DNA from: Spirochaetaceae bacterium
Lineage (GTDB): Bacteria > Spirochaetota > Spirochaetia > Treponematales > Breznakiellaceae
Direction of reading: 5' to 3'
Assembly: GCA_031283025.1 (NCBI GenBank)
Contig: JAITCP010000118.1
Coordinates: forward strand, 1 to 14,576
DNA length: 14,576 nt
The notes below the pieces were generated by a model. The model saw nothing but the letters and a program-made list of their open reading frames with translations, did no database searches and was not told where the DNA came from. Position numbers and translations under genes: made by a program. Within the stretch, counting starts at the first letter, position 1; each line of letters opens with the position of its first letter. Positions 1 through 6,043 of the stretch are shown one piece after another.

Positions 1-2
1 TT

Positions 3-659
3 ACCAACATTCTTATTGCCGATGAAATCAACCGTTCCCCGGCAAAAACCCAGGCCAGCCTTTTTGAGGCCATGCAGGAATATCAGGTAAGTCTGGACGG
101 TGAAAGCCACGCCCTGCCCCGGCCTTTTATGGTGCTTGCCACGGAAAATCCCTTTGAGCATGAGGGAACCTACCCCCTGCCGGACGCTCAAAAAGACCGG
201 TTCCTGATGAAGGCGCTGATAAGTTATCCTCCGTTTGAAGAAGAAAAACGCATGGTGGAGCAGATTCTTTCCGGCGGAACCGGGGCGGAACTTTCTGTTT
301 CCGCCGTTAATCCGGTGATGAGTCCGGCGGATTTTCTTGCCGTGCAGGGATTGGTTTCTTCCCTGCGCTGCGATTCTGCGGTGATCGATTATGCGGTGCG
401 CCTTACCGCCGCCACCCGGAACAGCGCCGTTCTTGAATGTGGCGCCGGCCCTCGTGGCAGTCTGTCCTTAATCCGCTGCGCACGGGCCAGGGCGCTCCTC
501 GAAGGCCGGGATTTTATCATCCCCGATGATGTTAAAGCCTTGGCGGTTCCCGTGCTTGCCCACCGGCTTACCCTTTCTGCGGAGGGGGAACTGGAAGGGC
601 TTACCGGGATCAGCGTTCTGGAGAGCATACTTTCTTCTGTAGAAGCGCCGCGGATATGA
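3..659 (+). CDS. MoxR-family AAA+ ATPase, 5' end outside window
   Basis: Partial gene. The reading frame is open from base 3, so the start lies before the window. MoxR ATPases are AAA+ chaperones that usually work with VWA-domain proteins. The fragment begins at Walker B (ILIADEINR, about bases 12-38) and continues with the family's conserved SLFEAMQE. Next come the sensor-1 stretch ATENPFEHEGTYPLPDAQKDRF, given here as ATENP plus PLPDAQKDRF, and the C-terminal lid with GPRGSLSLIRCARARALL and PDDVKALAVPVLAHRL. The lid usually reads SPR; here it reads GPR. Walker A is missing only because of the window edge. The stop codon overlaps the next ATG (ATGA at 656-659), so translation is probably coupled to the DUF58 gene, the classic partner of MoxR. 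The family call is firm; the client protein is unknown. Confidence 0.95.
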   Translation, partial: TNILIADEINRSPAKTQASLFEAMQEYQVSLDGESHALPRPFMVLATENPFEHEGTYPLPDAQKDRFLMKALISYPPFEEEKRMVEQILSGGTGAELSVSAVNPVMSPADFLAVQGLVSSLRCDSAVIDYAVRLTAATRNSAVLECGAGPRGSLSLIRCARARALLEGRDFIIPDDVKALAVPVLAHRLTLSAEGELEGLTGISVLESILSSVEAPRI

Positions 660-2134
660 AGCCGGGCCGGACTTTCTTCATCAGCCTGTTAGGCATCCTC
701 TTTCTTGGAGCGGCGGCATTCTTCCATGATCCGCTGTATCCGGTCTGGATACTTTCCGGCCTTGCGCTGTTTCCCTTAATCGTTCTTGATGCATTGGTGT
801 TGTTGTTGTTTACAGAAAGATTCAGTGTAAAGCGGGAGTTGGGCAGCGTCCTTACTTTGGGCCGGAAAGCGTTTGTCCGCATAACAGTAAGCCGGACAAA
901 TACCGGCATCCGCCGCCTGCTTGCCCGGTCTATCCGGCTTTTCGACATTTATCCCGATACGCTTGAGTGCGGCGCTTTTCCGGTAAAAATCAACCGGAGC
1001 GAATTACGCAATAACCGCGGGGTTTCCCGGAAGAAAAGAACAAGAAACCGTCTTTCATCCGGCGCTATGCTGGTGTTTGAGTACCCTGTTATTCCCTTTG
1101 ACCGGGGTTCCTGGGAATATACCCGGATGGAACTGCTCCTGGGTTCGTTCCTGGGTTTTTGGCGGCTCAAGGTAATTCACCCCTGCACAAGCCGGGGAAG
1201 GACTTTTCCGGATTTTAGGAAACTTGCTTCTTCCGCCGACCTTGGGGGAGTGCTGGAAAGCACGGGAATCAAAGCAAGCCGTAAGCGCGGCCAGGGGCTT
1301 GAATTCATGAGCCTTAGGGAATACCGCAAGGGGGATTCTATAAAAGCGATTGACTGGCGGGCCACGGGACGGCGGCGCAAACCCATCGTGCGGGAATATC
1401 AGGAAGAGCAGGATCAACAGGTGCTGCTCCTTTTGGATTCCGGGTATCGGCTCCACCGGCTTGAAGAAAGCGCCCATGGCGTGAGTGTCCGGGGGAGTAA
1501 TGCCCGCAGCGAAAACGTTCCTGGCGGTAATGTTTCCGAATCAAGCTACGGAGCGCCCGGAACAGCCGGGGCTTTCCGCACCCAGTTTGACAGCGCTCTG
1601 GAAGCGGCGCTGCTTATTTCCTGGGTGGCGCTTAAACACGGCGACGGCGTGGCGCTTGGCTGTTTTGGAGCGGAAGAACGGTGGCTGCCCCCGCGGAAGG
1701 GGATGAGCGCCCTTACCGATTTGATCCACAGCCTCTACGATGTTAAAAGCGCTTCTGCTCCGTCTTCCCTTTTTTCCGCGCTGGAAAACGCGTTATCCCG
1801 GCTTAAACGGCGGACTCTTATCATCATGATCAGTAATTTAAGGGAAGAGGACGGGGAATCTCTTTCATGGGTGCTCAAGCGAATCCGGCAGCGGCACCTC
1901 CTGCTCCTTGTGAGTCTTAGGGAAACGGAGGCGGAGCGTATAGCAATGCGGAAACCGGCGGGAAAGGACGAGGCCCTGGAAACAGCGGCGGCGTTTGCTT
2001 ATTTAAGCGCCCGGCGGCGTTTGTACAAAACTTGGGAACATTTGGGGCTTCTTACTCTGGAATGCGGCTCCCATGAACTCAGCTCCGCTCTGATCAAACA
2101 GTATCTTGAAGTAAAACGAGGAGGACTTTTGTAA
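656..2134 (+). CDS. DUF58 domain-containing membrane-anchored protein
   Basis: A 492-residue protein with two likely membrane segments near the N terminus (about residues 6-22 and 29-53), followed by a soluble region. The DUF58 signature is clear at residues 211-263: RGQGLEFMSLREYRKGD, then IDWRATGRRRKPIVREYQEE, then the strand VLLLLDSG. DUF58 proteins are encoded beside MoxR ATPases and carry a VWA-like fold. The metal-site motif here is DSGYR (261-265) instead of DxSxS, so metal binding may be lost. Residues about 267-308 form a Gly/Ser/Asn-rich insertion just after that motif, which looks like a flexible loop. The start overlaps the upstream stop, and the gene ends TAATG, sharing one base with the next start. 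Its substrate cannot be inferred. Confidence 0.93.
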   Translation: MKPGRTFFISLLGILFLGAAAFFHDPLYPVWILSGLALFPLIVLDALVLLLFTERFSVKRELGSVLTLGRKAFVRITVSRTNTGIRRLLARSIRLFDIYPDTLECGAFPVKINRSELRNNRGVSRKKRTRNRLSSGAMLVFEYPVIPFDRGSWEYTRMELLLGSFLGFWRLKVIHPCTSRGRTFPDFRKLASSADLGGVLESTGIKASRKRGQGLEFMSLREYRKGDSIKAIDWRATGRRRKPIVREYQEEQDQQVLLLLDSGYRLHRLEESAHGVSVRGSNARSENVPGGNVSESSYGAPGTAGAFRTQFDSALEAALLISWVALKHGDGVALGCFGAEERWLPPRKGMSALTDLIHSLYDVKSASAPSSLFSALENALSRLKRRTLIIMISNLREEDGESLSWVLKRIRQRHLLLLVSLRETEAERIAMRKPAGKDEALETAAAFAYLSARRRLYKTWEHLGLLTLECGSHELSSALIKQYLEVKRGGLL

Positions 2135-2910
2135 TGATCGGCCTGTTACTAAGAAAATTTCTGTATGATATGTGGGACAATCTTTTTATGATCGTCTTAT
2201 TAAATTTCGGGTTCTTGCTTTTTTTATCCCTGGCATTTTTACTGCCCCTCCTTTTACCCGCCGCGGAGATAGTTCTGCTTGTAATTATGATCTACTGGCT
2301 TTTTGTATATGTCTGCGCCGCCACCGCCGCGCTTGGGAAAGTGTCTGACTACCGCCGCCTTACTCTGGTTGATTTTGCCGTAAGCCTGAAAGGCGCTTTT
2401 ATTCCCGCCCTGGTTTTATTTGCCGCGGCGGTTTTTATTTTTTTTATTATGTGGTTTACCATACCGTTTTACTTTCGTATGGGCGGTATGTTTGGATTGG
2501 CGGGGGCGTTTTTTTCCTTCTGGCTTTGCGTTTTCTTTCTGGGAGCGCTTCAATTTTATCCGGCAGTGTATTACCGCCTTGGAATGCGCCCCATGAAGAG
2601 TCTAAAAAAATGTATAGTTATTTTTTTTGATAACACCGGTTTTTGCGTTTCCAGCCTTATTATCAATATAATTCTTACGGCAATGATTATTCCTTTCCCC
2701 TGCCTGCCCTTTCTGTATTTGGACGAGGGCCTTAGGCTGCGCATCTTCAAATACGATTGGCTGGATGCCCATGCGGCGGAACAAGACAACACAAGGTATC
2801 AGCAGGGCTGGCGGAAAATAAAAATTCCCTGGGCCGAACTACTGGAAGAAGAAAAAGAAATGACCGGAAAGCGGACATGGAAATCGTTTATCTTTCCCTG
2901 GAAGGATTAG
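2134..2910 (+). CDS. multi-pass membrane protein, possibly YesL/DUF624-like
   Basis: A 258-residue integral membrane protein. Hydrophobic segments lie at about residues 17-42, 44-66, 88-113, 118-142 and 169-193, followed by a charged cytoplasmic-looking tail. Residues 61-67 (CAATAAL) and the spacing of the first four helices resemble the YesL/DUF624 family, but the match is by eye and weak. Its start overlaps the DUF58 stop by one base, with GAGGAGGA about ten bases upstream as ribosome binding site, so it belongs to the MoxR-DUF58 operon. It may be the membrane partner of that pair; this is inference from position only. Confidence 0.8.
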   Translation: MIGLLLRKFLYDMWDNLFMIVLLNFGFLLFLSLAFLLPLLLPAAEIVLLVIMIYWLFVYVCAATAALGKVSDYRRLTLVDFAVSLKGAFIPALVLFAAAVFIFFIMWFTIPFYFRMGGMFGLAGAFFSFWLCVFFLGALQFYPAVYYRLGMRPMKSLKKCIVIFFDNTGFCVSSLIINIILTAMIIPFPCLPFLYLDEGLRLRIFKYDWLDAHAAEQDNTRYQQGWRKIKIPWAELLEEEKEMTGKRTWKSFIFPWKD

Positions 2911-2917
2911 TGTGTTA

Positions 2918-2946
2918 TTGTAGTGATTATAAAAAACAGCTACAAT
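2918..2946 (+). promoter_or_regulatory. probable promoter of the tRNA-Pro gene
   Basis: TTGTAG at 2918-2923 and TACAAT at 2941-2946 are separated by 17 bases. The predicted start point is near 2953, five bases before the mature tRNA. The -10 box is strong (five of six matches) and the -35 box is weak. Confidence 0.5.
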
Positions 2947-2957
2947 GGTAAATATAC

Positions 2958-3030
2958 CGGAGGGTAGGCCAGTGGTTAAGCCACGAGTTTTGGGAACTCG
3001 ATGTCGGGGGTTCAAATCCCCCCTCTCCGA
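2958..3030 (+). tRNA. tRNA-Pro (anticodon UGG)
   Basis: The sequence folds into a full cloverleaf. The acceptor stem pairs 2958-2964 with 3023-3029 (one G-U) and has discriminator A3030. The D stem is 2967-2969 with 2980-2982. The anticodon stem CGAGT/ACTCG has the loop TTTGGGA, giving anticodon TGG at 2991-2993. The variable loop is five bases, and the T arm is GGGGG-TTCAAAT-CCCCC at 3006-3022. CCA is not encoded. UGG reads CCA and CCG, and often all proline codons. Its 3' end is partly duplicated about 200 bp downstream. Confidence 0.96.
3013..3028 (+). repeat. tRNA 3'-end core, direct repeat copy 1
   Basis: The last 16 bases of the tRNA from T-loop to acceptor, CAAATCCCCCCTCTCC, recur exactly at 3210-3225. 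A tRNA 3' end duplicated a short way downstream is the usual footprint of site-specific integration, but no integrase gene lies between the copies. Confidence 0.75.
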
Positions 3031-3093
3031 AAAAAGTAACGCCCACTAAAAAAAATATACCTGCATAGGATAATTTTGATAAAGACGAAAAAT

Positions 3094-3225
3094 GGGGGAT
3101 TTGAAGCCATGTCTCCGCCGACCAGGGGGAGGAAAAGGCGGCAGGGATGCCGCCGGAAGGAGACATGGCCGGCCTGGAAGTGCGAAACAGGAAGTTGAGC
3201 GCTGGAAGGCAAATCCCCCCTCTCC
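3094..3225. repeat. palindromic element A, full copy, with tRNA-like ends
   Basis: This stretch folds as nested inverted repeats. The outer arms GGGGGATTTG (3094-3103) and CAAATCCCCC (3210-3219) pair over 10 bp. The middle arms GCCATGTCTCC (3106-3116) and GGAGACATGGC (3159-3169) pair over 11 bp. An inner hairpin GGCGGCA-GGGA-TGCCGCC spans 3137-3154. The outer arms are the T arm of the adjacent tRNA-Pro in inverted (left) and direct (right) orientation. It resembles a small non-autonomous mobile or REP-like element. The left 56 bases recur at 3287. Confidence 0.75.
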
Positions 3226-3286
3226 AAATAATTATTACACAACGAAGAAATTTTCCAAAACAGAAAATTTACCCAAAGCCAATAAC

Positions 3287-3342
3287 ATGGGGGATTTGAA
3301 GCCATGTCTCCGCCGACCAAGGGGAGGAAAAGGCGGCAGGGA
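3287..3342. repeat. palindromic element A, left half only
   Basis: These 56 bases match 3092-3147 with one mismatch (A3320 against G3125). The right half, which would supply the GGAGACATGGC and CAAATCCCCC arms, is absent. Similarity stops where element B begins at 3343, so this copy is truncated. Confidence 0.85.
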
Positions 3343-3451
3343 GAGTCTGTAGAAAAATCCTATTTTGGCGATTTTTTGAATTCGTAACTCCTTATATAGT
3401 AAGGAATTATAAAATGTCGAATCCTGAAAAAAGGACTTTTCCTACAGACTC
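3343..3451. repeat. element B, 109 bp with terminal inverted repeats
   Basis: The ends GAGTCTGTAG (3343-3352) and CTACAGACTC (3442-3451) are perfect inverted repeats, and pairing continues inward for about eight more bases with one bulge. The centre holds TCCTTA-TATAG-TAAGGA (3389-3405). The size, AT-rich interior and terminal inverted repeats resemble a MITE-type element. There is no reading frame of note. From 3452 to the start of the next gene I see only a C-rich tract (3453-3476) and AT-rich leader sequence. Confidence 0.65.
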
Positions 3452-3598
3452 CGGGGCTCCACCCCCCGCCCCGCTCGCCATAAAGCCTTTTAAGGAGCAG
3501 GAAAGCATAATAACCGGCAGGAAGAATATATTTGCCAAAAATGCAATTTGTATTTTTTTCATATCATAAATACTACCAAAAAAACCGATACTTATATA

Positions 3599-4732
3599 GT
3601 GTATCGACGTTTTTTTCATCTTTTCTTCCTCCTGTGCCCCGTCCTCCTTGCTGCTCAAGCGGGTCCGGCCCCCAATAATCCTGCTCTGGCAATTGGACCG
3701 GAAGACCTCCGTATTGAACAGCAGGCGGACGGGGGGTTTCATCTCTATATAAAGAAAAAGCCCGGCATTGGTTCGGTATTGCTTACCGAATCCACAAGAG
3801 ATCCTGCCCTAAAGTCCGATAATTACGCTTACCGCGCCCCGGAGTGGAACCCTGTTAACGGCGATGAGATACGCCTGCTGGACGGGAAACCCATTCCAAA
3901 AGCATCACAAATCTGGTCCCTGATTGATTCTACCCCGGAATTGCACCCGGAGCTGGGTGAAGCCTTCCATATTTTTGTTCCCTATATTCTGAATTATGGT
4001 TATGAGAATTCCCGACATGGCGAAGTGTACGTAACGGCGGGAACGTTCCTGAACATCCGGGCCTTTTCCCTGCCTTACGCAGACTACCGGGGGAGTTTTC
4101 GGGACAACCCCTTTACCGTGGAAGTAGCCGCTCAGCAGCCCCAGCCGGGCCCGGCGGATAAAAATTATATGAAGGAAACGAAAGCGGCCTTTGCCGAAAT
4201 AAGCGATTGGGAAGGGGGAACGCCGTACTACTCCGTTGGGCCTGATGATATTGTAGACCGGATAAAGGACATTATTAACAAAGAAAAGGCCAAAACCATG
4301 GACATTGTGATCTGCCTGGACACTACCGGTTCCATGAAGAACGATATTGCGGCAATCCGCAAAGACCTTGTTCCCGCACTTGGGCAAACCTTGGCCGGTT
4401 CCACATACCGCATCGGGATGCTTCTTTTCAAAGATTATACCCATTCTGAATATCTGACCAGAGTTGTTCCCTATACTGCCGATTTAAATCAGGTACAGCG
4501 TTCCCTGAACGGGATAACCGTAAACGGCGGCGGGGATATACCCGAAGCGGTTTACGAAGGGCTTTACGACGCGGCGGTAAAATTCAACTGGGAGGCGGAT
4601 GCCCGGCTTATCATCCTTATCGGAGACGCCCCCCCCCACCTGCGCCAGAGGGGGAAAATATCCAAGGAAATGGTCAAAACCGCCGCCGCCGAACGGGGCA
4701 TACGGATTCACACGATTATACTGCCCCAGTAA
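3599..4732 (+). CDS. secreted VWA-domain protein
   Basis: About 377 residues from the GTG at 3599. The N terminus MYRRFFHLFFLLCPVLLAAQA is a signal peptide written here as RRFFHLFFLL plus VLLAAQA, so export is likely. An in-frame TTG at 3548 would add 17 residues ahead of the basic start of the signal peptide; neither start has a good ribosome binding site. Residues about 25-230 are not recognised. Residues 234-377 are a C-terminal VWA domain: DIVICLDTTGSM with metal-site DTTGS at 241-245, the loop GGGDIPEA (310-317) and IGDAPPH (341-347). The DTTGS/GGGDxPE/DAPPH pattern is that of the VWA subtype with an intact metal site. A run of nine C at 4629-4637 encodes part of the last motif. It may be a client of the upstream MoxR-DUF58 pair (inference). 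Confidence 0.88.
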   Translation: MYRRFFHLFFLLCPVLLAAQAGPAPNNPALAIGPEDLRIEQQADGGFHLYIKKKPGIGSVLLTESTRDPALKSDNYAYRAPEWNPVNGDEIRLLDGKPIPKASQIWSLIDSTPELHPELGEAFHIFVPYILNYGYENSRHGEVYVTAGTFLNIRAFSLPYADYRGSFRDNPFTVEVAAQQPQPGPADKNYMKETKAAFAEISDWEGGTPYYSVGPDDIVDRIKDIINKEKAKTMDIVICLDTTGSMKNDIAAIRKDLVPALGQTLAGSTYRIGMLLFKDYTHSEYLTRVVPYTADLNQVQRSLNGITVNGGGDIPEAVYEGLYDAAVKFNWEADARLIILIGDAPPHLRQRGKISKEMVKTAAAERGIRIHTIILPQ

Positions 4733-4833
4733 GGAATTGAGGCTTCTCCAAAATTATCTGTGTTTTGAAACAAGCCGCGATCTTTACAAAGTAACAAAAA
4801 TAGATAATACTTAGTAGTAAATAAATAGATAAA

Positions 4834-4952
4834 GGGAACCTCTAAAAACCGGTTGTTTTTAGAGGTTCCTTTGCAGTTTCTCGCCCTTTGGGCTGCGAAA
4901 CGTGCGTTTTTTAGCGGTAAATCTCTAAAAACTGAAGTTTTTAGAGATTCCC
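4834..4952. repeat. element C, four-arm palindromic element
   Basis: Two strong hairpins lie at the ends. GGAACCTCTAAAAAC (4835-4849) pairs with 4855-4869 over 15 bp with loop CGGTT. AATCTCTAAAAAC (4920-4932) pairs with 4937-4949 over 13 bp with loop TGAA. The outermost arms (4834-4849 and 4937-4952) are also complementary over 16 bp with one G-U, so the whole block can fold as one long stem. A GC-rich hairpin GTTTC...GAAAC lies in the middle (4876-4901). It fills most of the 251-bp gap and could end transcription of the VWA gene or be an intergenic repeat family. Confidence 0.75.
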
Positions 4953-4983
4953 TAAAAAGAATTAAAAAAGGCAGGTAAAGAGT

Positions 4984-6021
4984 ATGATACAAAAACGTAT
5001 TGTATTTTTCTTGTTATTTTTTGCCTTTATACCCGGTCTATATGCCCAAACAGACCCGGCCACTAAAAGTGGTCAGTCTCTGTGGGAGTTCCCTGCCGGA
5101 AATTACTGGTCTTTGGACGCGGGGCTTGGAATGACCGGTATTCTTGTGAAAGGGCAGTCTTACCAGTTTATTGTTGATCCTAAGCTTTGGCTTTCACCCC
5201 CATTAATGGTTGGGAGCAAGGTTGGCGTAAGCTACAGTACCGATGCAGAGGCCCGGAATATACTCACTTTTGAAGGCCAGGTATATCTGCGCTGGAATTT
5301 TCTGCGCCTGGGCAAAAATCCCGAGAAAAAAGTCAATATCTTTCTTCAGGGCGGTTTGGGTTTGCTTTCCGCTTACCGGGGAAAGGACAACAACCCAATT
5401 GATGATGTTACCCAGACCCGCGGTTCTTTAATGGCCGACGCGGCAGCCGGAGTAACCATACCGCTGACTCCCAGGTGGCATATTGAGCCTTCAATTCGGG
5501 GCGGGTATCCGCACATTGCCGGGTTTGGCATAACAGCCGGATACAAATTTCCGTTGCCGCAAGGGGTAAAAGGCCAGTCCTCGGTTGAACACGTCGAGCT
5601 TATCAGGACGCTTCCCCCCAACGAAATTATCAAACGGATAATGATATCCGCAGTTGAATTTATCCTGTTTGGGCCTGATATAGGAAGATACAATGTGGGC
5701 ATTGACCACGACGCGCAGGGGCTTAACGAACTGGTTCTTAACAGCATAGCAAAAATGCTCAAAGAGAACCCTGACTTCCGGGTGAGGATAGAAGGTCATG
5801 CCAACCCTATTACCACCGATCCCAAAGAAGCTGACATTCTTATGGCTCTTAGCTCACAGCGGGCAAATGCGGTAGTCGCACAGCTAAAGGCAAGGGGCGT
5901 GAATGAAGAACAAATGGTTGTTATTGCCTTTGGCGGCACAAGAACGGTTACCCATGACCATGACATCTGGAACAGAAACCGCCGGGTTGAATTGATAGTT
6001 ATTCAGGTTAATACCGATTAA
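4984..6021 (+). CDS. OmpA-family outer membrane protein
   Basis: A 345-residue protein with a signal peptide ending near LYA-Q (residues 20-22). Residues about 35-190 carry alternating aromatic and glycine-rich strands, as in a small beta barrel or beta sandwich. Residues 221-342 are an OmpA C-terminal peptidoglycan-binding domain: VEFILFGPD, DFRVRIEGHANP (270-275 core), LSSQRANAVVAQL and NRNRRVELIV. The usual GHTD aspartate that grips the peptidoglycan diamino acid is asparagine here (GHAN), while the following arginine (SQRAN) is kept. A fair ribosome binding site (AGGTAAAG) precedes the ATG. It probably links the outer membrane to the cell wall. It forms a pair with the next gene, 22 bp away. 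Confidence 0.9.
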   Translation: MIQKRIVFFLLFFAFIPGLYAQTDPATKSGQSLWEFPAGNYWSLDAGLGMTGILVKGQSYQFIVDPKLWLSPPLMVGSKVGVSYSTDAEARNILTFEGQVYLRWNFLRLGKNPEKKVNIFLQGGLGLLSAYRGKDNNPIDDVTQTRGSLMADAAAGVTIPLTPRWHIEPSIRGGYPHIAGFGITAGYKFPLPQGVKGQSSVEHVELIRTLPPNEIIKRIMISAVEFILFGPDIGRYNVGIDHDAQGLNELVLNSIAKMLKENPDFRVRIEGHANPITTDPKEADILMALSSQRANAVVAQLKARGVNEEQMVVIAFGGTRTVTHDHDIWNRNRRVELIVIQVNTD

Positions 6022-6043
6022 GTCCTTAACAGAGGAGCACAAT

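Noticed and set aside
2927..3166. A minus-strand frame with GFEPPTS
   Set aside because: This peptide is the well-known false translation of a tRNA 3' end; the cloverleaf explains the bases.
3013..3225. Integrated island bounded by tRNA att sites
   Set aside because: Only 197 bp separate the two tRNA-end copies and no integrase is present, so a full island is not supported; it is kept as a small repeat element.
3094..3225. Integron attC site
   Set aside because: The palindrome is of suitable size, but I could not find the paired core sites (GTTRRRY and its complement) at its ends.
3092..3352. An 86-codon frame across the post-tRNA repeats
   Set aside because: Both ends are copies of palindromic element A, and the middle is AT-rich non-coding sequence; there is no ribosome binding site.
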